NCBI GenBank assembly: GCA_031265155.1
Contig: JAISDB010000148.1
Span: forward strand, 1-37,665
Direction of reading: 5' to 3'
Length of the DNA stretch: 37,665 nt
Origin: Prevotellaceae bacterium
GTDB taxonomy: Bacteria > Bacteroidota > Bacteroidia > Bacteroidales > UBA932
Position numbers and translations under genes: made by a program
Notes under the pieces: generated by a model
What the model was told of the DNA's origin: nothing
What the model saw: only the letters and a program-made list of their open reading frames with translations
Database searches by the model: none
Part shown: positions 28,680-37,665 of the stretch, one piece after another
Layout: each line of letters starts with the position of its first letter
Numbering within the stretch: position 1 is the stretch's first letter

Positions 28680-28747
28680 AAAATTATTTTTGCAAATGTA
28701 TGTATTTATTGATAAATCATTTTTACTTTTGTGAAAAATATTGGACA

Positions 28748-29356
28748 ATGGAAAAGTTAAAAAAGCTGCTTTGCATTTGCATTGTATTTGCTTTTGCTGC
28801 CGGATGCACGAAATCAACATTATCGTTTACCGACAGCGAAATTGCAATTATAGATAAATACCATCAGCAAAAAATGAGACTGCTGATTTATGATGCTGCC
28901 GGCGATTCTCTGATTTTGCGGCAGCAAGCCAAAGAATTTTCAACAGCCGATTTGCAAAGCGATATTTTCAAAAACCTGAAAACGCAAATGCTGCTTACAG
29001 TTCAGGATACGGCAAATGCAGGCGTAGGCATTGCGGCTCCTCAAGTTGGAATTTCAAGACGTTTGATTGCCGTTCAGCGATTCGACAAGCCCGGCGAACC
29101 GTTTGAGTTTTATGCCAACGCTTATATTGCTTACTTTTCCGAAGATAAGCAGACAGGAGCCGAAGGCTGTTTGTCCATTCCGAATATCAGAGGCAATGTG
29201 GAGCGCTCGCAAACAGTAGTTGTAAAATATGCTGACATGGAAACGCTAAAGCCTTGCATCGACACCGTTTCGGGATTTACGGCGGTGATTTTTCAGCATG
29301 AGATCGACCATCTCGATGGCATTCTGTTCATTGACAAACTTCATCCGGATGCATGA
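28748..29356 (+). CDS. Peptide deformylase with N-terminal lipoprotein signal
   Basis: MEKLKKLLCICIVFAFAAGCTKS (lipobox AAGC) followed by GVGIAAPQVG, EGCLSIP, QHEIDHLDG catalytic motifs. TACTTTTG box upstream. Confidence 0.9.
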   Translation: MEKLKKLLCICIVFAFAAGCTKSTLSFTDSEIAIIDKYHQQKMRLLIYDAAGDSLILRQQAKEFSTADLQSDIFKNLKTQMLLTVQDTANAGVGIAAPQVGISRRLIAVQRFDKPGEPFEFYANAYIAYFSEDKQTGAEGCLSIPNIRGNVERSQTVVVKYADMETLKPCIDTVSGFTAVIFQHEIDHLDGILFIDKLHPDA

Positions 29357-31109
29357 TTTTTACGATAAACAGTTATGGTTGCCGACTTCAAAAAAAGAAA
29401 TTGACGATTTAGGATGGAAAGATATTGATATAATATTTTTCAGCGGAGACGCCTATGTCGATCATCCGGCTTTCGGTTCTGCTATTATAGCGCGTATTTG
29501 GCAAAGTATGGGATTCAAAGTTGCAATAGTTCCTCAGCCGAACTGGCGCGACGATTTGCGCGATTTCAAAAAGCTCGGCTGCCCGCGCCTGTTTTTTGCC
29601 GTTTCGGCAGGAAATATGGACAGTATGGTAAATCATTACACAGCCAATAAGCGCCTGCGAAGCAATGATGCCTACACGCCCGATAACAAATCGGGCTTTC
29701 GTCCCGATTATTCGGTAACGGTTTACACAAATATTCTGAAAAATCTTTATCCTTCGATACCTGTTATAATCGGAGGAATAGAAGCCTCGTTACGCCGGCT
29801 TACTCATTACGATTACTGGAAAAACGAGCTTATGCCGAGCATTCTTGTAGACAGCAAAGCCGATTTGCTGGTTTACGGAATGGGCGAAAAGGCGGCAAGG
29901 GAAATAGCCTTGCGAATTGTTGAAGGCGAAAAAACGGATATGCTTGCAAACATTCCTCAAACAGCGTATAAGACAAAAAATATTCCGGCAGACGAAAATA
30001 TTTTATATCTTAATTCTTACGAAGAATGCAGAAACGACAGGAAAAAATTTGCTGAAAATTTTCGCCTGACCGAAGAAGAAAGCAACGCGTTCTCGCCTCG
30101 CATGATAGTTGAACCTGTCGGCGATTACAATATAGTTATAAATCCTCCGTACGCTGCAATGACCGAAAATGAAATAGACGAAGTTTATGATTTGCAGTTT
30201 ACGCGAATGCCGCATCCGCGCTATAAAAATAAACGTATTCCGGCTTACGAAATGATTCGACATTCGGTAAGCATTCATCGCGGATGCTTTGGCGGATGCA
30301 GTTTCTGTACAATTTCGGCTCATCAGGGTAAATTTATAACAAACCGCAGCGAAACGTCAATCCTTAACGAGATAGCCCAAATCACTGAAATGTCGGATTT
30401 CAAAGGATACATAAGCGATATAGGCGGTCCGTCGGCAAACATGTACGATATGCGCGGAAAAAATATAAATATCTGCAGGAAATGCCGTCGAGCTTCGTGT
30501 TTATTTCCATCCGTATGCAGCAATCTCAACAACGATCACAGCAAGCTTACTGAAATTTATAAAAAGATACAGTCGTTGCCTGAAATAAAAAAAGCAACCA
30601 TAGGCAGCGGTATTCGATATGACCTGTTTATGAATGAAGATGGATTTTTTGATAAAAGCTGTGAAAAATATTTTAATCAGTTAGTGAAACATCATGTATC
30701 GGGACGGTTGAAAGTTGCGCCCGAACATACATCCGACAAGGTTTTGAAAGCCATACGCAAGCCATCGTTTGAACTGTTTAAAATGCTGAAAAATGAATTT
30801 GACAGGATAAACAGGGATGAAAAACTGAATCAGCAAATCATGCCGTATTTTATATCATGCCTGCCGCACTGTACTTTTGATGATATGAAAAAACTGTCGG
30901 CGGAAACAAAAAGCCTTCATCTTAAACTCGAACAGGTGCAGGCATTCACGCCAACTCCGATGACTCTGGCTTCTGCAATTTACTATACAGGCATTGACCC
31001 GTACACAGGAAAAAAAGTTTTTACAGCTCGAACAGCAGAGGAACGAAAAAAACAAACCGAACAATTTTTTTCGCACAGCGGTCGTGATAAATATACAACA
31101 GATAAATAA
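29349..31109 (+). CDS. YgiQ family radical SAM protein
   Basis: LWLPTSKKEIDDLGWKDIDIIFFSGDAYVDHPAFG; HRGCFGGCSFCTISAHQG radical SAM CxxxCxxC; RLKVAPEHTSDKVLKAIRKP. Start overlaps the deformylase stop. Confidence 0.94.
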   Translation: MHDFYDKQLWLPTSKKEIDDLGWKDIDIIFFSGDAYVDHPAFGSAIIARIWQSMGFKVAIVPQPNWRDDLRDFKKLGCPRLFFAVSAGNMDSMVNHYTANKRLRSNDAYTPDNKSGFRPDYSVTVYTNILKNLYPSIPVIIGGIEASLRRLTHYDYWKNELMPSILVDSKADLLVYGMGEKAAREIALRIVEGEKTDMLANIPQTAYKTKNIPADENILYLNSYEECRNDRKKFAENFRLTEEESNAFSPRMIVEPVGDYNIVINPPYAAMTENEIDEVYDLQFTRMPHPRYKNKRIPAYEMIRHSVSIHRGCFGGCSFCTISAHQGKFITNRSETSILNEIAQITEMSDFKGYISDIGGPSANMYDMRGKNINICRKCRRASCLFPSVCSNLNNDHSKLTEIYKKIQSLPEIKKATIGSGIRYDLFMNEDGFFDKSCEKYFNQLVKHHVSGRLKVAPEHTSDKVLKAIRKPSFELFKMLKNEFDRINRDEKLNQQIMPYFISCLPHCTFDDMKKLSAETKSLHLKLEQVQAFTPTPMTLASAIYYTGIDPYTGKKVFTARTAEERKKQTEQFFSHSGRDKYTTDK

Positions 31110-31196
31110 ACGTTCATTTCGAGGAAATGGAAAAGAGGCTGTATGTATACACAACAACCTCTTTTCGCCATCATTAATATTAACACAAAAAACCTT

Positions 31197-31595
31197 TTAG
31201 AAAGGCAAATCATCTATTTCATCCGTTGAAATATCTATAAAATCACTAGATGTTGGAGTCGGAATATTATTAAAACCGTTAGCCGGCTGGGATATTGATG
31301 CCTGTTGCTGAATGGCATTTTCGTCCGAAAGCTGTACGCGCCATGCACGTATGGAAGTAAACCATCGTCCGTTGGCTTCGCGCGAGTCGATATTTACGCT
31401 TACCGTTATTTTATCTCCAAGCTTTATTTTATCAAGGTCGCTTATTTTCTCATTCCAAAACGATATGCAAATCTTTCGCGGATACTGTTCTACTGTTTCT
31501 ATTATTACATCCTGTATTTTCCATGCTCCGCGAGCGCCTTCGCCCGATTTGATATCCAATTTCTGTATAAGTATGCCTGCAATGTCGAGAGCCAT
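31197..31595 (-). CDS. DUF3127 domain protein
   Basis: MALDIAGILIQKLDIKSGEGARGAWKIQDVIIETVEQYPRKICISFWNEKI...VNIDSREANGRWFTSIRAWRV plus acidic tail DEIDDLPF. Confidence 0.85.
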   Translation of the reverse strand: MALDIAGILIQKLDIKSGEGARGAWKIQDVIIETVEQYPRKICISFWNEKISDLDKIKLGDKITVSVNIDSREANGRWFTSIRAWRVQLSDENAIQQQASISQPANGFNNIPTPTSSDFIDISTDEIDDLPF

Positions 31596-31596
31596 T

Positions 31597-32274
31597 TTAT
31601 TTTATGATTTTAAACAGTTCTATTTCAAAAATTAATGCTGAATACGGTTCGATAATGCTGCCTCCGCTTCTTTCGCCATAAGCAAGATTATAAGGAATGA
31701 AAAGCGTTATTTTTCCGCCTTCGCGGATTTTTTGTATTCCTTCTGTCCAGCCTGCAATTACACGGTTAAGCGATAAATTAATTTTTTCGTTGGCATCAAA
31801 TTCGCGACCGTCAATAAGCGTGCCTCTGTATGCAACTTCAACTTCGCTTTCGGCTACAGGATATTCTCCCGTTCCTTCCTTTTCTATTCTGTACTGCAAT
31901 CCGCTTTCGGTTGTAACGACTCCGGATTCATTTTTGTTTTTTTCGAGAAACGCTTCTCCTTCTGTCCTGTTTTTTTCACTCTTTTTTGCCTGCAGCGCAC
32001 CCATGAAATTTTGAAGTATCATTCTGTTTGCCATAATGTCGATTTTTCCATCATCGTTGAATATGGCTTTGAACCCTTCAATAAACCTGTCGATGTCAAA
32101 ACCTTCGATATTATACGATTTGAGGCTGTTGCCGACATCAACGCCGAATGCGTACGATGCATCTTTAACGTCCTGTCCTGTTTCTTCGCTTTGAGGATTT
32201 TTATTCGTGCCTTGCGCACACGACACTGTTGTAAACATTAATGCCGCAATACATAAAATTAAAATTTGTTTCAT
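31597..32274 (-). CDS. FKBP-type peptidyl-prolyl isomerase lipoprotein
   Basis: Lipobox TTVSCAQ; VTTESGLQYRIEKEGTGEYPVAESEVEVAYRGTLIDGREFD...GWTEGIQKIREGGKITLFIPYNLAYGERSGG. Confidence 0.95.
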   Translation of the reverse strand: MKQILILCIAALMFTTVSCAQGTNKNPQSEETGQDVKDASYAFGVDVGNSLKSYNIEGFDIDRFIEGFKAIFNDDGKIDIMANRMILQNFMGALQAKKSEKNRTEGEAFLEKNKNESGVVTTESGLQYRIEKEGTGEYPVAESEVEVAYRGTLIDGREFDANEKINLSLNRVIAGWTEGIQKIREGGKITLFIPYNLAYGERSGGSIIEPYSALIFEIELFKIIK

Positions 32275-33203
32275 TTTCTTTTCGATTTAGAATGATTATT
32301 ATTTTTGATTAATTTTTTAATTTCTATATTGTATATTAAAGCCATGTTTGGCTTTATTTTTTGTGTTATCCATGGTTCTATCGTACTGCCGAATGCAAGC
32401 TCGCTCGGAATGTACAAAGTAAATTTTGCGCCTTCGCCAAACAGCAGCAGTCCTTCAAAAAGACCTTTGATTAAGCGATTTTCGGCAACGAAATAAGCCT
32501 TGTCGCTGCTGCTTTCTATTGTATCGCCGTTGATTTGGGTTATTGCAATGTTAATATACGCCGTATCGTTCAGTGCTGTTTTTGCATCATTTCCCTGATT
32601 TATGACTTTATACTGCAATCCGCTTTCAGTGGTAACAACGCCTTCTTCATTTTTGTTTTTTTCAAAAAATTCGCGTCCTTCCTGAAACCGTTTTTCGTTT
32701 TCCCTTTTTTCAAACCGCATTTTATATTCTATTATGTAGCTGTTTGACTGTTCAAGTTTCAACTGTAACGATGCGGTATCGTTTTTCATCATATCCCTTA
32801 TTCCCTGCTTTGTGTATTTCAGATTTAATCTGAAAATATTAGCTTCGGCAAGCTGATGCGCCCAAATAGCGCCAAGCAGGGCTGTTACATGTTCCTTTTC
32901 CTGTTGGGTATAAACCCGTTGCGGCGATTTTTGCAAAAATTCTCTTAACTGCATCGATAATGTATAGATATTATTTTCAGCCGATACCGGTTCTTTGATT
33001 TTTTGCTTCAATTGAGCTATGGCTTTGCTGATATTTACAAAGTTCAGCCTGTCCATTGTTATCTGGTAACCCCACATGAAACCGATACTGTAACTTAGCG
33101 AGTCAATCTCGTTTGACGAACTGTTTAATCGCGACTGACACGAAGCGGCAGCAATAATACTTGCCAGTACTGATATAAATATAATCAGTTTTTTCATAAT
33201 CAT
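32271..33203 (-). CDS. Divergent FKBP-type PPIase-like lipoprotein
   Basis: Lipobox AAASCQ; GVVTTESGLQYKVINQGNDAK...GLFEGLLLFGEGAKFTLYIPSELAFG; overlaps the next gene by 4 nt. Confidence 0.88.
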   Translation of the reverse strand: MIMKKLIIFISVLASIIAAASCQSRLNSSSNEIDSLSYSIGFMWGYQITMDRLNFVNISKAIAQLKQKIKEPVSAENNIYTLSMQLREFLQKSPQRVYTQQEKEHVTALLGAIWAHQLAEANIFRLNLKYTKQGIRDMMKNDTASLQLKLEQSNSYIIEYKMRFEKRENEKRFQEGREFFEKNKNEEGVVTTESGLQYKVINQGNDAKTALNDTAYINIAITQINGDTIESSSDKAYFVAENRLIKGLFEGLLLFGEGAKFTLYIPSELAFGSTIEPWITQKIKPNMALIYNIEIKKLIKNNNHSKSKRK

Positions 33204-33313
33204 TGTGTATTTTTATATTTATAATATGTTTTTCAAGATGCAAAGATACAAAATTACAATTTTGTTTTGAACATTCATTTGATTTTTTTTAGAAATCAGT
33301 CAAAAACGGATGT

Positions 33314-34099
33314 TTATTTCAATAATTCGGTTATTGTTACAAACGCATATCCCCTGTGTTCCAAATCGGTCATCAGGCTATCCAAAAGATTATACAGCTT
33401 ATCTGTACGTTCGGCATCAACGCCAAAATGCATGAGCAATATGAATCCATTGAGTCCATCAGGATTCCCGTTTTCGTATTTCAGGATATTACCGTAAATA
33501 GTTTTGCTGTCGCGATATTTTCCGCCCATGCCCGGCACTGTATAATCTGCGTTTGAACCTGTACCGCCGGTGAAATTTACAAGCTGCAAGCCGAGTTCGC
33601 GTGTCCATGCCGAAATTGTGTCATTGTAATATTCGTATGCAGGAAGAAAGTACGGAGCATCGGTTTTTGCAATACTGAATTTTTGCATTTCGCTATAATT
33701 ATTTTCTATGTCGTCGATATATTCCTTTTTTGTAACGAGCAGCGAATCACGTTTTTCCCATGCACAGTAAAGCAAATGCCTGTCGGAATGCGCGCCGAGA
33801 TAATGCCCGGCGTGTTTCAGCTCATTAATTACAGGTTTGAACCTGCTCATTCTGTAGGCGTTTCCCGTGAAGAAAAACGAAGCTTTGACATTATGTTTTT
33901 TCAATGTTGCATAAATGGTTTCGTATCCATCCGAGTATCCATCGGATGTGAAAACAAGCGTTATTTTTTTCTCGCTTTTATCGCCGCGCACAATTCCGCC
34001 CTGTATATATTCAAATTCTTTTGTTATTTCCCTTTTTTGAGAATAACTGCACGCCGATATTAACAAGCCTGTGCAAATAAAAATGATTAGCTTTTTCAT
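33314..34099 (-). CDS. Polysaccharide deacetylase-like lipoprotein
   Basis: Lipobox LISACS; ITLVFTSDGYSDGYETIYATLKKHNVKASFFFTG...GAHSDRHLLYC (NodB-like fold motifs); start moved to the MKKLII Met. Confidence 0.8.
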   Translation of the reverse strand: MKKLIIFICTGLLISACSYSQKREITKEFEYIQGGIVRGDKSEKKITLVFTSDGYSDGYETIYATLKKHNVKASFFFTGNAYRMSRFKPVINELKHAGHYLGAHSDRHLLYCAWEKRDSLLVTKKEYIDDIENNYSEMQKFSIAKTDAPYFLPAYEYYNDTISAWTRELGLQLVNFTGGTGSNADYTVPGMGGKYRDSKTIYGNILKYENGNPDGLNGFILLMHFGVDAERTDKLYNLLDSLMTDLEHRGYAFVTITELLK

Positions 34100-34144
34100 A
34101 TTTCTGTTCCAAATTAGATTTATGTTTAATTTATTCATAATCAA

Positions 34145-35821
34145 TCAATAAGTTATTCCGAAATCTTCCCTGTACTTTTCATTTATGCTTACAGGCAATT
34201 TTCCTTTAAATTTCTGTTTTCCGAAAATTGCATTTGCCGAACAGATTTGCGCTTCATCCGAATTGTCATAAGCGACTATTATTGCGGCAAATTTTTCGTG
34301 GTTTTTGAATTTTGAGATTGCATACGGATTTCCGAAAAACACCAAAACAATGTTTTTCTTTATTGTCAAACTGTCGATAAAATCAACAGCAAGCGTATCC
34401 ATGCCGAAATTTGCACGCGCATACGGACGCGTATTATGATAGCCTATAATCACTGTTTCGGCATCCGACAGGCTTACGGCAATTGAGTCGATATTTTCTT
34501 TGACTGTTTCTGGTTTTAATCTGATGGTATCAATTTTGCAGTATTTTTCAAGTTGAGTTTTAAATGCCTTGCCGTTTCCGATTTCAATATATTTTACTTT
34601 TGTTGCATTCAGAGGCAGAATATTTTTATTCGACAGCAATGTAAGCGATGCTTCCGCAAGTTTCATGCGCAGCGTTTTTGCATGTTCGGTGTTTAATCTT
34701 TCCAAAATTCCCTGCGGATTTATCGGGCTAAAACCCTTATGTAATCCCAAATCGTACTTTGCAGCAAGTATTTTCTTACAGTTTTTACGTATATACCGTT
34801 TGGATATTTCGCCATTTATAACGGCTTTTTCGATTTCATCTATTGATTTTTTTACATCTACCGGAATTTCCAGAATATTGTTTCCTGCCATTAGCGAATA
34901 CAGCGCAACCTTTGATGTATCGCGATTATGCAAAGCGCCTTTCATTTCGAGAGCGTCGGTAACTGTCAGTCCTTTGAATTTCAATTTTTTTTGCAGTAAG
35001 CCGGTACATATTTCTTTTGACTGCGATGCCGGAATATCGTTTTCAAACAGCGCAGGTATTCGAAGGTGTGCAGTCATTACGCCTGTTGCGCCACGTTTTA
35101 TAAGTTCACGGAAAGGATATAATTCGTTATCGTTTATATGTTTTTTATCGTGCGCAATTGTCGGAAGCTCTTTGTGCGAATCTTTGTCGGTATCGCCGTG
35201 TCCGGGAAAATGCTTAAGGCTTGTAAGTATTCCTCCGTCCTGCATTCCTTTCATGTATGAATATGCTTTTTCGGTAACTTTGTATTTGTTTTCGCCGAAC
35301 GAACGCATGTTTATTACAGGATTGTCGGGATTGCTGTTAATGTCAACAACGGGAGCAAAGTTAAAATGAATGCCTGTTTTCCGGCACTGTTCGGCAACTT
35401 CCGCTCCGAATTCATAAATCAAACCGTTATCCTGAATTGCTCCGAGCGTAAGCTGTTGCGGAAATTTTACGACGCTGTCCAAACGCATTGCAATTCCCCA
35501 TTCGGCATCTATGGTTATAAGCAGAGGAATATTAGCCTGCGATTGAAGCCGGTTCAGAGTTTTGACATACATTGCAGGACTGCATTCACCCCAAATAATT
35601 CCGCCTATCTGTTCATCACGTATGATATTCGATATTTTATTTACATGCTCTTCGCCGCGCTCCGGATAACAGCCTGTAATAAACAGTTGCGCAATTTGCC
35701 GACGCAAAGTCATTGATTTTATCTGTTTGTTAATCCATTTTCGCTTTGATTCCTGCGCGTTTGCACATATTGAGCCTGCAACGAGCAGTGAGGCGATAAG
35801 CATAATATTAAAATTTTTCAT
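34145..35821 (-). CDS. Glycoside hydrolase family 3 (beta-N-acetylhexosaminidase-like)
   Basis: Signal peptide; SLKHFPGHGDTDKDSHKELPTI (NagZ-type GH3 motif), GVMTAHLRIPAL, FKGLTVTDALEMKG. Confidence 0.92.
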   Translation of the reverse strand: MKNFNIMLIASLLVAGSICANAQESKRKWINKQIKSMTLRRQIAQLFITGCYPERGEEHVNKISNIIRDEQIGGIIWGECSPAMYVKTLNRLQSQANIPLLITIDAEWGIAMRLDSVVKFPQQLTLGAIQDNGLIYEFGAEVAEQCRKTGIHFNFAPVVDINSNPDNPVINMRSFGENKYKVTEKAYSYMKGMQDGGILTSLKHFPGHGDTDKDSHKELPTIAHDKKHINDNELYPFRELIKRGATGVMTAHLRIPALFENDIPASQSKEICTGLLQKKLKFKGLTVTDALEMKGALHNRDTSKVALYSLMAGNNILEIPVDVKKSIDEIEKAVINGEISKRYIRKNCKKILAAKYDLGLHKGFSPINPQGILERLNTEHAKTLRMKLAEASLTLLSNKNILPLNATKVKYIEIGNGKAFKTQLEKYCKIDTIRLKPETVKENIDSIAVSLSDAETVIIGYHNTRPYARANFGMDTLAVDFIDSLTIKKNIVLVFFGNPYAISKFKNHEKFAAIIVAYDNSDEAQICSANAIFGKQKFKGKLPVSINEKYREDFGITY

Positions 35822-35910
35822 TGTGAAACTTTAATTTTTACGGCAAATGTACATGAATTTTTCGTAAGTAAAAGGCAATAAGCGTCAATAAGATAAAGTA
35901 ATTATGAACT

Positions 35911-36198
35911 TTATTTCTTTTTTTGCCGTTTGGGAAACCATCCTTTCTGTACGCGCTTTTCCTGCATTATTGTTTCACCTATGCCCCACAGCGACACAAA
36001 GCCCGATATGCTTGCAATCGATGATACCGTAATATTGCCGGAAAGCAGAGAAACCGCTATTCCCGCTATTCCTGTAAATAAAAAAAATATCCAGAATTTT
36101 TTTGTAAAATAATACTCGCCCTTGATGCATGCCCATTGCGATATGTAAATTATAACAAATAAAGAAAATCCTGCTATTATTCCTGAAAACTGCTCCAT
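35911..36198 (-). CDS. DUF4491 family membrane protein (copy 1)
   Basis: MEQFSGIIAGFSLFVIIYISQWACIKGEYYFTKKFW...GETIMQEKRVQKGWFPKRQKKK. Confidence 0.75.
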   Translation of the reverse strand: MEQFSGIIAGFSLFVIIYISQWACIKGEYYFTKKFWIFFLFTGIAGIAVSLLSGNITVSSIASISGFVSLWGIGETIMQEKRVQKGWFPKRQKKK

Positions 36199-36203
36199 TG
36201 ATT

Positions 36204-36476
36204 TTATTTTATATCCGTATTTCGCTGTATTCTACGCTTTTCCTGTTTGCCGGCTTCAAATATTGCCCAAAAGCACGAAAATCCGAAACAGCCCAAATAT
36301 ATCGACAGCAATACATTGGTAAATAACGATATTGCTATTGACATTAAACTGAGTACGCTGAAAATCAGTTTCAATTTTTTTTTGCCTAAACGGTATTCTC
36401 CCTTTACAACCAAAGGATGAAACAATCCTATCAGCAAAAATACGGATGCTCCGACTATTAAACCTGTGAAATACAT
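36204..36476 (-). CDS. DUF4491 family membrane protein (copy 2)
   Basis: MYFTGLIVGASVFLLIGLFHPLVVKGEYRLGKKKLK...GCFGFSCFWAIFEAGKQEKRR; start moved to the MYFTG Met; minus-strand TATCTTTG box near 36500. Confidence 0.8.
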   Translation of the reverse strand: MYFTGLIVGASVFLLIGLFHPLVVKGEYRLGKKKLKLIFSVLSLMSIAISLFTNVLLSIYLGCFGFSCFWAIFEAGKQEKRRIQRNTDIK

Positions 36477-36628
36477 TTTTATATTTTTGCTGCAAAGATA
36501 GCATAAAAACCACACTTTACACACAAACGCATAAAAATTAGCGGGTATCACTACCAGAGTGCGTTTATCAAAAGAATCTAAACCCGATTTTTCGTACCTT
36601 TAGAGTTAATTTTTAAAAAACAAAGCGT

Positions 36629-37665
36629 ATGAAAACATCAGGGTTAGATGTGCACAAAGATACGATATTTTGTGCGATTTATGACGGAAAAAGTTATTCC
36701 GCAGTAAAAGGATTTTCGACGACAACCGTTTCGATACGTGCATTGTGCGAGTATTTGCAGTCGGAAAAAGTGAAAAAAGTGGCGATGGAAAGCACTTCCA
36801 CTTACTGGGTTCCCATATGGGATATCCTGTATGCAATGGGGTTTGAGTTGAAGCTGGTTAATCCGCTTCACATCAAGCAAATGCCGGGTCGTAAGAGCGA
36901 TGCAAAGGACGCTAAATGGATAGCGGAACTGCTGTACAAGAATATGCTACGCGGCAGTCTGGTTCCGTCGCCATTGATACAGGAATTGCGCACTTACACC
37001 CGCGAATACAGGACATTAGTAGGTCAGCGCACCAAAGTATTAACGCAGATGGACAGGATTCCGGTGATGTGCGGTATCCGTTTGAGCAGTTGCATCAGCA
37101 ACATTGATTCCAAGAGTTTTATGCAGATTGTCGAGGCGTTGATACGGGGCGAAACCGATCCCGATACACTTGTCCGTTTGGTTTACGGTAACCGTAAAAA
37201 CAAGGAATCGGGCAAGTTGAAAGAATCTCTGACAGGCAATATGAAAGCGCATCAGCGCTTGAAACTGAGCACCTGCAAACAGCAGTTTGATTTATTCGAA
37301 AGCCAGATAGAACTCTATCTGAATGAAATGGAGAAACTTTGCAGCGAACATTTCAGCGAAGAAATCGCCAATCTGACTACCTTGCCGGGTATAAGTCAAA
37401 TCTCTGCCATGATCATCGTAGCCGAAACGGGAGGTGATATGAGTGTCTTTGAGAACAGCGGGAAATTTACCGGATGGACGGGACTGCGTCCGAGAAACGA
37501 TGAAAGCGCCGGAAAATTTAAGAGTACCGCTACCACCAAAGGCAACAAACACCTGCGGGCGATTATCGTTCAGGTAGCCTGGGCTGCTTCACGAACAAAA
37601 GGCAGTTTCTTTATGGACAAATTCCAAAAATTAGCCATACGAAAATCGCGGAAAAAGGCTTTGGT
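36629..37665 (+). mobile_element. IS110-family transposase, truncated by the window end
   Basis: Translation from 36629: MKTSGLDVHKDTIFCAIYDGKSYSAVKGF...AMESTSTYWVPIWDIL...LVNPLHIKQMPGRKSDAKDAKWIAELL...LTTLPGISQISAMIIVAETGGDMSVF...FTGWTGLRPRNDESAGK; open to the window end, so not in the ORF track. Confidence 0.95.

Noticed and set aside
34569-35369. 266-aa + strand ORF opposite GH3
   Set aside because: The sense GH3 frame has clear catalytic motifs; the antisense translation has no family features.
1-37665. tRNA or rRNA genes
   Set aside because: No cloverleaf-like or rRNA-like segments recognised by eye; intergenic regions are AT-rich and short. tRNAscan/Infernal would be decisive.

Overview
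Bacteroidales-type chromosomal segment, judged from TAnnTTTG promoters, SusC/SusD, DUF4491/DUF3127 families and lipoprotein style. Housekeeping genes: ribF, gpsA, pgi, purQ, polyprenyl synthetase, LOG-family protein, ubiX, peptide deformylase, YgiQ. A cell-wall group: NlpC/P60 with a Tat-exported dipeptide epimerase, then GH3, a deacetylase-like protein and two FKBP lipoproteins. A compact xylan-type PUL (SusC, SusD, surface glycan-binding protein, GH10 with internal CBMs) lies next to a double SUMF1/FGE-domain protein. An IS1 remnant lies near the left end, and an IS110-family transposase missing from the ORF track runs off the right end. The most unusual signal is a pair of intergenic modules about 11 kb apart in the same orientation (about 16.72-17.12 kb and 27.70-28.00 kb). 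Each has a hairpin, a conserved ~61-bp leader (about 48 of the first 60 positions identical without gaps) and an abutting tandem array. The leader contains a start codon and encodes M-x-C-S-x-F-K-E-Q-L. The two arrays are unrelated in sequence but share a two-helical-turn period (21/42 bp and 22 bp). The modules bracket the FGE-PUL island. I could not run any searches, so novelty is not established.
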